Shown: positions 27,594 through 51,063, numbered from the stretch's first letter. The stretch is 64,000 nucleotides of DNA from Cristatella mucedo (GCA_009760855.2 WPIO01000021.1:1791001-1855000); one strand, 5' to 3'. A program made the numbers and translations. Notes: generated by a model not told the origin, from the sequence alone.

Positions 27594-29065
27594 GAGTGGG
27601 GTAGGGAAGTGGAGAGACAGATGGAGACACAGACAGAAAAGAACCGAGAGCAGCTTCTTTAGAGATGGTCACGTACTGGTACTGCTCGGCAGGATGCCAA
27701 GTGGAGCCAATTCGGTACACCATTTTGTCTCAAAGCAGAAAAAGGGCACGAAATCCTGTCGTTTGCTTTGCGACTTAGCTTGGAGCTGTTTAACTCTTTG
27801 CGAACCTTATCTGCTCAGCATAAATCCTGAGCAAGTCAACGTGTTGGATATGCAACGCCGAAGGCTCAGCGGAGTAGGCTTGACCTGCAGCTTACCTAGC
27901 GGTGTAAGCTACCGCCTGATGCCGTTCGGTGCGCGTCCACGCGCAATGGACAGGCCGCCATGAAACGAGCGTTTCTGGCGCTGACCTACTTATTGTTACT
28001 AAAGGGGGTCGTGAGTCCGCCGCGTGAATCGGAAAGCAAGACACACAAATCGGGGATTTTACTGAGGTTTATTCGCAAGCGCACAAAGTCGCTGCGCGTC
28101 TAGCTCAGTTTCATGTCCACACTCCTCACACGCTCTCAACAGCACAAACACTCTTGTGGAGGGAATACGTCCCCCGCACTTAGGCTACCTACGTCTATTG
28201 TGGGGAACGACCCGAATGAGACGAGGAGCCCGAACCGGAGCCTAGACCGCGACCGGAGAACTAGGGCTCCGCTTCCACCTTACGGCAGGAATACCTAACA
28301 CGTTACACCAAGAACTCTTTCGCAGGAAACATGTCTCCACACTTAGGCTACCTACGTCTCTAGGGGGGAACGGCCCAAATAGACAAAGAAGCCCGAACCA
28401 ACGGAATATCTCACCCACCACACCAACTACGTCTAGCTCGCACCGGCAAATCCTTATGACGACACCACGTGCGAGCGCGCACACACAAACACAAAAGGAA
28501 CACGAAATGCTAGCTCGAGCGCGATACGACAGTATTCGGTGGATTCCACCGAATCCTCCTGGCGCTGTCTCGTCCTGTCCGGTCAATTGCCGGCGAACAG
28601 CCCTCTCTCCTCCCTCGCTTTCAGAGAAACGAGCCCGACGGCGTCAAAACGGAGCCGAAGATGAAGAGGATGCTCTAGCGAGCGTCGCCTTATCATTGCA
28701 TAACTAGCTGGGACAATGGGGTTGACACTCCAACCGGTATCAATCACCTCAGCGACCTCTGCGTCCCCTTGCTCACCGCTCGAGAACGCAGATGCTCTTT
28801 ACCCATCTCTTTTGTTCTCACGGAAACCGTCCAGCAAATCCAGGCCGGCTGGAGGCGGCAGCGACCCTCGGCAAGCGCTGCCTTATTCCCAAACCGTCAG
28901 CCGCAACTATAGGATTGACAGGCCAGCCAATATCAATCACCTCATTGCCCTACTATGATGGCTGCGTCATCTTGCTCTAGGACAGAGGTGTTTCCTGCTG
29001 AGCAATTCTCATGCCCTCTAAAACTAAGTCAGGCCGGCGCTGTGCTACATACATAAATATATATA

Positions 29066-29112
<47 letters not shown>

Positions 29113-29167
29113 ATGTATATGTATATATATATATATGTATATATATATGTATATATATCAAGGTGTT

Positions 29168-29229
<62 letters not shown>

Positions 29230-30148
29230 TTAGTATCTCTTATTAGTTTCACGATGTTTTAATTGCGGAATAGGTATTGCACCAAAGGGTAAACTTTTGT
29301 TTAAAGATCATTCGACTTACAACGAAGGTCGATCTCGTACAGCGGAGCGACATTGGGCGGAATACCGAAAGGGAAAGAGTAGTTGAGGAATTAAGTATTG
29401 AAGTAATACCGGCGAAAGAACAGCTCATGAATGATATTCCAAGATTAAAGCAGAAACGTGATATCAGCATTATTGAATTTAGTAAGCCGTGATGGCGAAC
29501 TAAGTAAGCGGCTGCTTTTCGCGACCCCAGTCCCGATGTCGTGGGTTCGAATCCTATGGTTCGCGATTAATAAATCGCCACTGCAACTGGTGGTGATGGC
29601 CGTAAAGGCTCTTTTGTCGCTATACAAAAGGGGCTGTTAAATCAGATAGCATTAATTTTTATTGAAAAGTCGCTGAGCTTCATGGAGCTTCTGCCTCGAG
29701 TTCAACGTAGGGAGCTGCGAGTTTACTTTGCCTGAAACCAGAATGCACGCATGGGTTCGGCTAGGTAAAAGCGAGCCAATCCTAGTTGTGGCGCCCTCAA
29801 AATTAACTTTCCCGCCATTGGGCGCGAAGACCATTCAGCGGTCGGTAAGCGCGGCGGCTCTTTTGTCGCGAACCAGCATTCATTAGGCTGCCGACTTTGT
29901 GGGCACATTTTTCGGCAGTTTCGCCGCCGGTCTTCCTCCTCGCCAGAGCCTAGGGTAGCAGCTTTCCGCCAGCAAGAATGCTCACCAGCTCCAGCTTGCG
30001 TTGCAGGCACGTTCACGTCACTAACGAGGGTGCTCTGAGCTTCTACAAGACTCGTGGATTTCGGATCCTGAGGAAGGTGGTGGGCTATTACAAGAAGCTG
30101 AGCCCGCCCGATTCCTACTTGCTCCAAAAAGTGCTCACCCGGGAATGA
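7028..30148 (+). CDS. NAA50: NAA50-like N-acetyltransferase, six-exon gene model
   Basis: Join of 7028-7248, 8342-8449, 14630-14769, 14887-15109, 20092-20160 and 30007-30148 gives 903 nt, 300 residues plus TGA. NAA50/San enzymes acetylate protein N-termini using acetyl-CoA, often together with NatA at the ribosome, and are needed for sister-chromatid cohesion in flies and mammals. Core features seen: LPLAY (residues 134-138), [13 protein letters not shown] (157-169, compare human AYFNDIVVGAVCC), LYLITLAV with the Tyr equivalent to the catalytic Tyr73 at 214, RRRGIGT (225-231, acetyl-CoA loop), [13 protein letters not shown] (255-267, His equivalent to His112) and [10 protein letters not shown] (280-289). 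The usual family length is about 170-185. The extra length is a roughly 110-residue N-terminal region plus an insert of about 30 residues before Tyr214. Every junction keeps phase. The core exons are secure by collinear homology. The first two exons rest on phase and splice signals only, and RNA would settle them. Confidence 0.82.
7249..8341 (+). other. NAA50-like intron 1
   Basis: Begins GTGAGA. Holds a pyrimidine-rich stretch (about 7320-7500) and a long (GA)n tract at 7794-7952. No other feature is seen. Confidence 0.5.
7794..7952. repeat. (GA)n microsatellite
   Basis: About 160 bp of GA units with scattered AAAG and GATA interruptions, ending in GGCAGGCAGACA-type units. Confidence 0.95.
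8342..8449 (+). CDS. NAA50: NAA50-like gene, predicted symmetric exon 2
   Basis: The exon lies between a good acceptor (pyrimidine-rich tract ending TTTTCAG at 8341) and a strong donor (TTAG|GTGAGT, GT at 8450). It is exactly 108 nt, phase 2 at both ends, so inclusion or skipping leaves the frame intact. It encodes 36 residues around [20 protein letters not shown], a mixed acidic and hydrophobic segment I do not recognise. Because it is symmetric it could be a cassette exon, and exon 1 can also join directly to the exon at 14630. Confidence 0.5.
   Translation, partial: ALTKLRGSRFGGGPVERHHLALSRVLSPQPCNRRS
8645..8740 (-). repeat. SINE-B tRNA-like head
   Basis: GGGGCTCGAGCCCACAACCT and, further on, GAGGCGAGCACCTTTACCAC correspond to the reverse complement of the SINE-B head (B box GGGCTCGAGCCCC, then the A-box side). 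The 3' tail is missing, and an internal stretch differs from the copies at 26732 and 49717. Confidence 0.6.
12360..12570 (-). mobile_element. L-A LINE 3' end fragment
   Basis: Read on the minus strand it ends with the L-A hairpin (AAGCGTCTAGAAAGAGATTG, AGTTATCTGAGGGTACTG) and an (ATT)-like tail. The 3' UTR block GGGGTGACACGCGCAGGGTC is shared with 21945-21960. 5'-truncated. Confidence 0.75.
12812..13975 (+). mobile_element. L-A LINE fragment, RT C-terminal half and 3' end
   Basis: Begins at the coding stretch for [18 protein letters not shown] and includes the YADD region in degraded form ([13 protein letters not shown]). It then gives [36 protein letters not shown], and a 3' UTR ending CGCCTAGACAGAGATTGAGT then TCTCTGAGGGCGC and (ATT)n. 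Several stops and frameshifts make it non-functional. Best seen by comparison with the copy at 21785-24240. Confidence 0.85.
14190..14500 (-). mobile_element. L-B LINE 3' end fragment
   Basis: About 300 bp closely related to 34160-34560 and 54350-54800 (shared TTACGCAGGAGAGTTTT, TAGCGCACTCACAGC and AACAAAGAGAAAGTGGGAAG). The minus-strand reading gives a reverse-transcriptase C-terminal tail, clearest at 34.2-34.5 kb as RSFRSAGPRLWNSLPQFLRN. The end has a degenerate ACATT repeat. Confidence 0.7.
14630..14769 (+). CDS. NAA50: NAA50-like gene, exon 3: start of GNAT fold
   Basis: The acceptor is TTTTTAG at 14623-14629 and the donor is ATTG|GTGAGT at 14770. The exon enters in phase 2 and leaves in phase 1. 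Translation runs [19 protein letters not shown], then [20 protein letters not shown] and EDLIARI. This is collinear with human DVTPHNIKQLKRLNQVIFPV, then SYNDKFYKDVLEVGELAKL. In NAA50 this segment forms beta1, alpha1 and the peptide-binding loop. Human Phe27 is Leu here, and Tyr31 is kept (Tyr138). Confidence 0.88.
14887..15109 (+). CDS. NAA50: NAA50-like gene, exon 4: GNAT core with CoA loop
   Basis: The acceptor is TTCTTTGCAG (AG at 14885-14886), in phase 1, so the split codon G|CT gives Ala of [13 protein letters not shown]. The exon ends with the central GNAT strand LYLITLAV and [11 protein letters not shown], the acetyl-CoA pyrophosphate loop. Between the strands lies an insert of about 30 residues, Glu/Ser/Gly-rich (around residues 178-210), that human NAA50 lacks. 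The end is placed at 15109 with a GC donor (AC|GCAACA). The alternative GT at 15106 puts the next exon out of frame. Confidence 0.88.
16265..16560 (-). mobile_element. L-A LINE 3' end, diverged subfamily
   Basis: Tail (AATATCAATAAACTTGTGTA), hairpin remnant with a short CT expansion (AGTCTCTCTCTCTATG), then blocks shared with 40340-40480 (CAAGCAGATGCTGTGAGAAA; AAATGTCATC). This pairs it with the copy at 40115 as one subfamily. Confidence 0.65.
16775..18900. repeat. Two related segments about 1.9 kb apart
   Basis: 16775-16985 and 18690-18900 share GTCAGCTGTA.TTTG, CTGCACACGTGCCTCTCTGT versus CTGTGCACACGTGCCTCTGT, CCGTACCGGTGCAGCA versus CCGTATCGGTGCAGCA, and GAGCCAACT near the end, in the same order and orientation. 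Diverged direct duplication or two copies of an unnamed repeat. Confidence 0.5.
20092..20160 (+). CDS. NAA50: NAA50-like gene, exon 5 (69 nt)
   Basis: The acceptor is GATTGCAG (AG at 20090-20091). With the preceding AC it completes Thr of GIGT and continues [20 protein letters not shown], then DIA. This aligns with the helix and following strand of NAA50 (GIGTKMLNHVL, then DGTFDNIYLHV). The donor GC|GTTAGA at 20161 is weak and abuts a GAGGTA repeat. It leaves in phase 2, exactly as the final exon requires. Homology over this stretch is modest, so the exon is supported mainly by its position, both phases and the GIGT-ILLEA join. Confidence 0.68.
20162..20219 (+). repeat. (GAGGTA)n hexanucleotide repeat at a splice donor
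   Basis: Nine units with one T change (GTAGAT) begin two bases after the end of exon 5. Each unit contains AG|GTAG, a passable 5' splice site. If read through in the exon's frame the repeat would encode alternating Glu and Val. Confidence 0.9.
21785..24240 (-). mobile_element. L-A CR1/L2-like LINE, longest copy
   Basis: Minus-strand order: the end of an AP endonuclease ([10 protein letters not shown]), a linker ([20 protein letters not shown]), then reverse transcriptase. RT blocks are [52 protein letters not shown] and [11 protein letters not shown] (catalytic YADD), followed by [17 protein letters not shown] and the C-terminal [19 protein letters not shown]. The main RT frame is 22398-23228, and a frameshift near 23275 separates 23237-23734. 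The 3' UTR ends in the hairpin (GCGCCTAGAAAGAGATTAAG, TTCTCTGAGGGCGC) and an (ATT)n tail at 21785-21815. 5'-truncated and dead, but the least decayed of the family here. The clade (CR1/L2, Jockey superfamily) is inferred from RT motifs and tail style. Confidence 0.92.
25168..25342 (+). mobile_element. SINE-A, tRNA-derived
   Basis: Head GACGACACACTAGG (A-box position), B-box region GGGCTTCAATCCT (degenerate), body GATAGCCATAAAGGTTCTTC and end CTTTACAAAAGAGAC then a T-rich tail. Same order as 30841-31016. Confidence 0.85.
25345..27117 (+). mobile_element. hAT-type (ZMYM1/DUF4371-like) transposase relic
   Basis: Discontinuous translation follows the hAT transposase order. [17 protein letters not shown] (near 25945) resembles the RW.AR.DA.KAL block, [20 protein letters not shown] (26135-26190) the LQDPKMDL block, and [20 protein letters not shown] (26600-26655) the C-terminal dimerisation motif, with [11 protein letters not shown] and FEARKI after a SINE-B insertion. 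Stops and frameshifts are frequent. Possible ends are GGGGCGCCAAAA near 25393-25403 and AGGGAGCGCCATTTCTAGC near 27098-27116; true TIRs are not proven. In the plus orientation within the NAA50-like intron. Confidence 0.75.
26732..26885 (+). mobile_element. SINE-B with LINE-like 3' tail
   Basis: A box TGGTCTAGCGG, B box GGGCTCGAGCCCC, then GCGCCTGAATAGAGATTAAG, TTCTCTTGGGGCACTATATA and an (AT)n end. The minus-strand copy at 49717-49852 differs at only about five positions over 140 bp. It sits inside the hAT transposase relic. Confidence 0.9.
27299..27594. repeat. (GA)n/(GAGACA)n microsatellite
   Basis: Alternating GAGA and GAGACA units with a short non-repeat break near 27490-27548, then a pure (GA)n block to 27590. 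Confidence 0.95.
29054..29228. repeat. (TA)n and (GT)n microsatellite
   Basis: Blocks of TA and GTGT units, with a unique 15-bp island (TCAAGGTGTTGG) at about 29158-29170, then about 30 pure TA units. Confidence 0.95.
29485..29663 (+). mobile_element. SINE-A, tRNA-derived
   Basis: GCCGTGATGGCGAACTAAG head, B box GGGTTCGAATCCT, body GTGATGGCCGTAAAGGCTCT, TATACAAAAGGGGCTG and an AT-rich end. Confidence 0.9.
30007..30148 (+). CDS. NAA50: NAA50-like gene, last coding exon
   Basis: The acceptor is GCGTTGCAG (AG at 30005-30006). Translation is [20 protein letters not shown], then [20 protein letters not shown] and KVLTRE, stop TGA 30146-30148. This is plainly the NAA50 C-terminus (human LHVQISNESAIDFYRKFGF, then YYKRIEPADAHVLQKNL). 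The first His equals the catalytic His112 of the human enzyme, and the tandem Tyr pair equals Tyr138/139 of the substrate loop. Most human-type proteins have a short tail after QKNL; here the protein ends after six more residues. Confidence 0.92.
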
Positions 30149-30360
30149 GAGGGCAACAGAAGTCGTCCCACTTGCATCGAGCGTCTGCGACTCGTTGCGG
30201 GCCGGCTAGAGCGCGCGCCGCAAGCGAGCGTGCCCTCTAGCCGCCTCGAGGCGCTCTCCTGCCGTCTCGAGGCGCTCGCGCGCCTCCAGCGAAGGTGGTC
30301 GCTCTCCTCGCTCAGCCAAGCCGGCGAGCGCTCTCCTAATAAACGCTAATCTCGTCGTCG
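30149..30360 (+). terminator. 3' UTR and poly(A) signal of NAA50-like gene
   Basis: A canonical AATAAA at 30338-30343 lies 190 bp after the stop codon, in otherwise very GC-rich sequence where A-rich hexamers are rare. The cleavage site would be about 10-30 bp further on, and 30360 is an estimate. Confidence 0.6.
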
Positions 30361-30730
30361 AGGCGACTCGCGCCCCGATAGCGGCGGCGGCAGCAGACTG
30401 GGCGCTGCGGGTCGTCCGAGCAGTGTCGCGGCCGCCGCAGACCGGAGCGAGGCGGTCGCAGCCACCGTCGTCGGCAACGCTTTTTGGGGATCGCGCTGGG
30501 GCCGGTGGTGGCTGCGACCGTCGGCAAAGCTGAACCGACGACAGGAGGCGCTCGCCACGCGGCCGACGGACATTTTGCAAGCCGGAGGTGCACAACCGAG
30601 ACTCGATCGCGTCGCGGTAAACTTCTTGCCCGGGCGCAGGCCGCGCGCCGCCGCGACCAGTGTCGGCCGTGGCTTCTGCTCGGCGGCGGCTTCTTCGATC
30701 GATCGCGGCGGCGGAGCCAGACCCACAATT
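30150..30730. other. CpG-rich block after NAA50-like stop
   Basis: Very dense in CG and GAGGCGCT-type near-repeats around 30235-30300. It includes the 3' UTR up to about 30360 and then continues without a recognisable gene. Frames on the minus strand stay open for about 130 codons but are Arg/Pro/Ala-rich and unlike any known protein. Confidence 0.5.
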
Positions 30731-30757
30731 AGCGAAGCATTATAGCGCTACGTCGTA

Positions 30758-30797
30758 GCGTTTATGTAATGTAATGTAACATTATGTATCTCCATCT
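30758..30797 (-). repeat. L-B LINE tail remnant
   Basis: TTATGTAATGTAATGTAACA then TTATGTATCTCCATC repeats the (ACATT)n end seen at 34160-34182; no body is left. Confidence 0.5.
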
Positions 30798-30840
30798 AAC
30801 GAACCTGCCGCGCGAGCTCATGCGTGCACGCATGCAAACA

Positions 30841-31016
30841 GCCGTAATGGCTCACTAGGTAAGGCGGTTGCGTTTCACGACCTCGGCCCCGAGGTCGTGG
30901 GTTCGAACCCTGCGGTGGGCGATCCTTCATCGCCACTGCAAGCGGTGGTGATAGCCGTAAAGGTTCTTCTGTCGCGATACAAAATGAGGCTGTTAACTCA
31001 GCTAGTATTTATTTAT
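30841..31016 (+). mobile_element. SINE-A, best preserved copy
   Basis: Pol III promoter boxes are intact: A box TGGCTCACTAGG, B box GGTTCGAACCC. The head contains the palindromic CGACCTCGG...CCGAGGTCG stem. The body is CGCCACTGCAAGCGGTGGTG, ATAGCCGTAAAGGTTCTTCT, and the end is GGCTGTTAACTCAGCTAG with an ATTT tail. It lies between the two convergent genes. Confidence 0.93.
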
Positions 31017-31839
31017 CTCAGAGCTGTGGCTATACGAATGAATGCCACCGGATTTTGCAGGATGCTTGTCCACCGACTGTCGCTGTCAGGTCTGGCACCG
31101 AGCGAGTGCGTCTAAGGTGCTCTAGAGTGTGCTGTGCCAGCTCGGCAAGCCGGTCGGCCAGCTGTTAATGACCCTGCGTTACAGGTTTGTATTTAAACCG
31201 ACTGACCGGAAGTACACGATGGGTTCTCTGGCCTTAGGTTCTCAGGTCGTAGAATCGGAGAAACTATAAGTACAGGAAGCCAGCAGCTTTCCTATCGAGA
31301 GCGAGGCATGAAACCAATTACAACAGGATAAATAAGTCCGCCGGCCTTGCCATTTTTTCGGATGCATTTGCCGCTTGGCCTGTTGCTTTGATGTTTTTCG
31401 ATTCCAAACCTCCGGCAGGATGACCTTCACGCTCAGCGTTATTCAAACTTCACTCAGCGTTATGATAGTCCAGAGGAGGCTGACTCTCACGGCTGTCTTC
31501 CTGGTACGTTGTCATGCAGGCAGCTATATCAAACTTTAATCTATCCATGAAAGTTAACTGAGCTAACCAAGCCTGTCCACCAGCTCTTTTGCTGTCTACA
31601 GTGCTGCATCGGGCCGAATTTGATTTTTAAAAGGATGGAAGATTGGGGTATTTGTTGGACGAACTCATTCAACAGTGTGGTTTGGGCCTGTTAGGAAGGC
31701 TCAGGTTATACGGCAGCTCTGCTGCTCAAGTTGGATTGCAGGAATGAAGAGAGCCAAAATCCGTGCCTGCCGTTCAAAGCCGACGTAGGCTTGACAACGC
31801 TAAGGCCTCTGGCAAGCGCTAACATCTCTGGCCAACGCT

Positions 31840-31985
31840 TACCCTGTGCAACCCAGGTCGTGCGGGTTGAGTCCTAAAGCTGGTGGGGGGGGGGTTCTTT
31901 AATGGTCACAGAAAGCTTCGATGATTGTCGGTCAGGCTCTTCTGAGGCTATGCAACTGCTGAATCAGCTAAGCTTTGGAGGCAGA
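31840..31985 (+). repeat. SINE-A, degraded
   Basis: CCCAGGTCGTGCGGGTTGAG, later GTCAGGCTCTTCTGAGGCTA and CTGAATCAGCTAAGC, keep the order of SINE-A with many changes and a run of nine G. Confidence 0.5.
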
Positions 31986-32009
31986 AATTTATATCATCTA
32001 GATCAGCTG

Positions 32010-32130
32010 ATATGACGGCTTTTACCACCGCTTGCAGTTGGCAATAACGAATCGCCGGCTGGAGAATTCAAACTTGTGTCCTCGGTCGTGAAGAGCAAGC
32101 ACATTATCTGCTGCGCTGTCGCGCCCCCGT
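32010..32130 (-). mobile_element. SINE-A, diverged
   Basis: ACCACCGCTTGCAGTTGGCA, TCCTCGGTCGTGAAGAGCAA and GCACATTATCTGCTGCGCTG parallel the minus-strand copy at 61801-61966. Confidence 0.7.
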
Positions 32131-33013
32131 AATGAATGATCCGAGCCATCGTACAGACGGGTAGGTATTAAATTAGGTGAGCGAGGGAGCAATACTGCAG
32201 CCCACGACAGCAACATAAAGCAAAAGTGCAGACTGCAGGGAAAAAATCCTGTAGCACACAGGTTCAATGACACTGTGCTCGGAACCAGCAGAAGAGCTCT
32301 TACGGTATGGAGAAGTGCTCTCTGACAAGCCAGGGCACCTGCTACGCAAAATGAGTCTCCATAGAGGGTATCCGACACCACCGACAGTAACCTGGCTGCA
32401 CCCATGCGTCGATGCACCAAAGCATCGGTGCTTAAACAGAGCGATATTACAGCGTGGCTTTGCGAAAGGACGAATTTTTACTCGAAACAAATAACAAAGG
32501 CGTCTCCAGGGCCGAACACCAGCAGCAATGCATAGACAAGGGAGAGCGATCGCTCGCGAAGCTGCGTTGAAAGACAGCCCCATGCAAGACCGAGACGCTG
32601 ATCGATCAATTTTGCAGGAGAACGACTGGCCATGCTGCGGCCACTGCGGAGAAGGAAGGTTGTGCTGCAGCGCACGCGCATGCATGCATGCATGCAGGCA
32701 GCCAGCAGATTGCAGCCCTCTCACAGCTTTGCTAGACAAGCTACAACGGGCCAGGACACGATGTGCACGGAGTAAAGACGAGGCTCAAGTCTGCCAAGAC
32801 GAGGCTGGTGTCATGGAAGAAGGTTCGAGCAGCAGCAGCAGTAGTTCGGGTGAGATCGGCGACCATAGCGGTGCGGGCGAGATCGGCGACCGCCGGAAGC
32901 TGGCAGCAGAAGCTGCTGCTGCTGCGCTGGCGGTACCAGCACCATTCGACGACCCGACCGGCGACCTAGCGCTTCGACCGTGCGCATGGACGCAGCGCTA
33001 GGCAGGCAGCTGA

Positions 33014-47539
<14,526 letters not shown>

Positions 47540-47953
47540 GCCGGTCCACAGCGCTGCAAGAAGCAAGGAGCCGTCGAAGCTTCCCCACCACATGCTGCTG
47601 CTGCTGCTGTCTAAGCCGGCGGCGGCGGTGGCCCGAGCGCAAAGCCGAGCGGAGGCTGTCGGCAAGCGACGCGCTGACGGCAGAGTGCACGGGCCAAGTG
47701 AGCGCCGGATGCTGCGTGACCGGCGGCGGCGCCCCCCGGGTCTTTGCAGCAGCGCAGTCGTGCGTGCGCGGCGTCGGCAGGATCAGCCTGCGATCACGCG
47801 CGGGGCTACCGTCTATGCACGCCCGAGCCCCGAGGGCGAGGAAAGCCTGGAGGTTCGCGCGCGCATGCGCGGTAGCCAGGGACCCGCCCATGAGTCTGCG
47901 GCTGGCGTCTGCTGCCGAGCGCTGTCTCCTGGTCCCCATGCGGTAAGCATCCG

Positions 47954-49716
47954 ATGCCAGGTTTGCAGCGTAGCGACTGCACCCTTCATGTGACGAGGGT
48001 CGATGCAGACTTTGATTGTTCTAAATGCGAGCAGCAGCAGCAGCTCTGGCGCAGACCAGATGCAGCTGAGTTGCTTGAGCTTTGTTCCACTCCCACATTC
48101 AACTACCACCCCTATCACCCCTACCTGCGTACCCCTGTTGACTATATCTGTGTCTGAACTGATACACAGCCAAACTTGCGCTTATTGGTATAATAAAAAA
48201 AAAACACTTGTAACAGAAGAGCCTCCTTAGTCGTGCGCGGCTTTTGTCGAACCACTACTGCCAAATGCTTACGTCGGGGGTTGCGTCTCTGGGCTGCGAA
48301 GCAGCAACAGCCGGGCCAATTCTCCAGAGCCGTCTCAGCCGCTGCTGCGCAGCCCGTGCTGCGCAGCAGCGGCCTCAGCTGCGGCGGCGGGCTACGCTGT
48401 CCAAGTCACGAACAGCCCACCACCTCACCTATGCTGAGGCCAGCCTCCGCCGCCGCCCAGCCGACTAACCTTTGCAGCCAAGCAAGCAAACTTCTGCAAC
48501 TGCAAATATCGGTGCGCAGGCACCACCCCACCAGTTGCCACTCTTTGTGAACTGAATCTGGTTCGTAGCAAAAAACAGAACCTGTGAGCTGTGGTCACTC
48601 CTGCGTGGCTGCAGTCACCTTCGTTGCGAAGCGACATGTAGTGCCGATGATACGGGCGTTCAGCGGAATAATTTGGTGCAAACTTGACTCGAACAGCGCT
48701 CAGCAGTACTTGCGCTACCGGGTGCTTTCGTGTCGATTGAGCCGAGCGACGGGCCAGGTCGAGACTGCGTTATGCCTCAAGGTAGCCGCAGTACAAGCTG
48801 GCTGTCGCCACACTGAGCAGACCAGTGGCCGGCTGGTGCTTCAACGTGCAGGCGACGTCTTGCTCCGCAATGGATTCGAGGCTAGCGTGTGGGCTTAGAT
48901 TCCCAGGCTCCGACTTCTGCCTGTGAGGGACATTTACAGCAACAGCCACTGGTGTGAACCCGCTTGCTAGAACATGATGCCGAAGAATCTAACCCTGCAG
49001 ACGTAACAAACTGCTTTCTTCACGCTCCACGAAGAAACCTACCTGAAATTAACCTAACACTCCGAACTCGCTCTAGCTAGCTAGGCGCAATTGAAGATTG
49101 AACAAGTCGATCAAAAATGACCTACCAAACAGCTGTGAGGTTGGTGAATAAGCAGTATTGCACGCACACTGGCCAGCTGAGAATGTAACTGCTATTTGTT
49201 CTTAACTGTCAAACGGAGTCTTTGCTGCTTATAAATTGTACGTTGAATATCAACAAGTTTACAGAAGAGACACGAATCGGTTAGAATAAAGGTTGCTGAA
49301 TCATTTCAAAATTGTGTGTCCCTTGAACATCTCTTTTTTGGAAAGTACAATTTTAGCGACTCCTGGAGAGATATGAATATTTGATTTTGGAGAGTGTGAC
49401 CACAGCCTGCGAAATGTCCAAAAAAATGCAGTTCCAAAATTCAAATAGAGCATTTGTATAGCTTCCCATTGGAACTAAAATTTCTTTCAAAGCATTCTGC
49501 ATAGGCTAACAAAGAATGTATAAAAAAACTAGTGTGCATTCGCACCTTAAGTCGATCGGGAAGAACTAAGGTTGAGCAATCACGAGTTTTAGCATATTCT
49601 TGTTAGAAAAAGACTGCACATAATGACTTCATTGCACAACATGAGCCTGAGTGAAGAAAGCTGGTTCTTCAATTAACTGTTACAGACAGTTTCTTGGATA
49701 TATAATTCATTTAAAA
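47954..49716. other. Upstream flank of MCT-like gene, no gene seen
   Basis: Short frames only, several CAG/CTG-rich patches (48028-48045, 48340-48370) and an A run at 48193-48202. No repeat family recognised. Confidence 0.4.
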
Positions 49717-49852
49717 TATAATTCATTTATATAGCGCCCCAAGAGAACTTAATCTCTATTCAGGCGCTTCACATATGCCTCGGGGCTCGAGCCCACGACC
49801 TCAGTCAGACCTTGGTCGGGGCGAGCACCTTAACTGCTAGACCAAACCAGCT
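49717..49852 (-). mobile_element. SINE-B with LINE-like 3' tail
   Basis: Reverse complement gives CTGGTTTGGTCTAGCAGTTA, AGGTGCTCGCCCCGACCAAG, B box GGGCTCGAGCCCC and the tail AGAGATTAAGTTCTCTTGGG GCGC. Nearly identical to 26732-26870, so the family was recently active. Confidence 0.92.
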
Positions 49853-50604
49853 CGGATATTGTTCATTTGTCTGCAAGCAATGTATTTGGTAAAATAGATA
49901 ACCTAGTTATTAGCTCACGTAAATGCTGCAGGTGACACGGTGGGATGCAAGCACTAGCAATCTTTTAGGCGACCTTTCTGGTTCCTATTCACAAAGCTTC
50001 AAAAGAAAACACCAAAATCCATTTACTGAAGAAGCACCACAGCTAACCTTAAGCCTCGCTTGAATTTAAACGGCACAACACAGATGGACAGAAGGAATAG
50101 ATGGCATTTACTTCATATTTTGGGCTTCAGTTCGAAATTTAATCCTAAGTAACCAATTTCACGAACTGATACACGAACATGCCGGCTAGAGAGCACCGTT
50201 TAGCTGCTCGGAACTGATCCAGTGTTGCGGTGACTTGTGGGAGGACGATAAGCTCGCCAGCAAACTGAGTGACAACAGAAGCAGGGAGTGAAACCTGTGG
50301 GCAGTGAGGCATGGATGGACGTCGGCAGAATCACTGCCGCGATGCGAGTGAGCGGCCATCGACAAGATTGGTGTCTGCCGGACAGTTGGAAGGCAGCCAA
50401 TTGACAGACTGACGGTTCGAACTTTAAGCAAGCCACCTTCACAGCGGATGTGCCCGTATTTCTCCACCAGTGTGGCTCAAGACTTATGTCGAACGGCCAG
50501 GAACTATATTCGAATCGGCAGCCACTCAAAGGAACACTTACCCATAGCCTTACAATAAAATGTTGCCAACGACTGACCGGGCACAGATGCATCCATCTCG
50601 TTCT

Positions 50605-50716
50605 GTTAGTCTACAGCTCAGGCTGACGCCGAAGGCTTCTCAAATGATTTGAATAGATTGGTTAGTCTACAGCTCAGGCTGACGCCGAGGACTTCTCAAA
50701 TGATTTGAATAGATTG
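50605..50716. repeat. 56-bp tandem duplication
   Basis: Two adjacent 56-bp units beginning GTTAGTCTACAGCTCAGGCT and ending TGAATAGATTG, differing at two bases. Confidence 0.95.
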
Positions 50717-51063
50717 CCAAGGAATAGGGGAACATGAGAAGCAAGAAAGATGGGCAGCAAGCAATACCCAAACACTCCTTCCCCTCTGCTCAAGCTTGCC
50801 ACGATGCTTCGGTCAGATCGGTGGTCTCAGAGGAGCACTAGTCAGACCTCTCCAAATATAGTGGGTTGGCAAAAAAAAAGCCCGATATTGCCTTAGCCTG
50901 GCTACAGGCACCGATAGCCAAGCAGAGCTTTCGTAGCACAAACCTGCACTTGCAGCCTGATCCGCAGTTGCACGACCAGGCTGGTCAGAAGACGATGCAA
51001 TGGGGCAATTTCGGCCCTCGATGAGGTGCCAGCTGCACAGCAGTACAGACTGCCAGCAGGCGT

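Larger units (their letters stand above)
20161..30006 (+). other. NAA50-like intron 5 (9.8 kb)
   Basis: Starts GTTAGA inside a GAGGTA repeat and ends GCGTTGCAG. Holds the L-A LINE (21785-24240), two SINE-A, a SINE-B inside a hAT relic (25345-27117), the GA/GACA microsatellite (27299-27594) and an AT/GT microsatellite (29054-29228). The stretches 20220-21780, 24240-25165 and 27700-29040 show no gene. Confidence 0.5.

Noticed and set aside
30841-30915. tRNA gene
   Set aside because: A and B boxes are present, but the sequence is the head of a repeated element with a shared non-tRNA body (SINE-A), so it is not a functional tRNA. The same holds for SINE-B.
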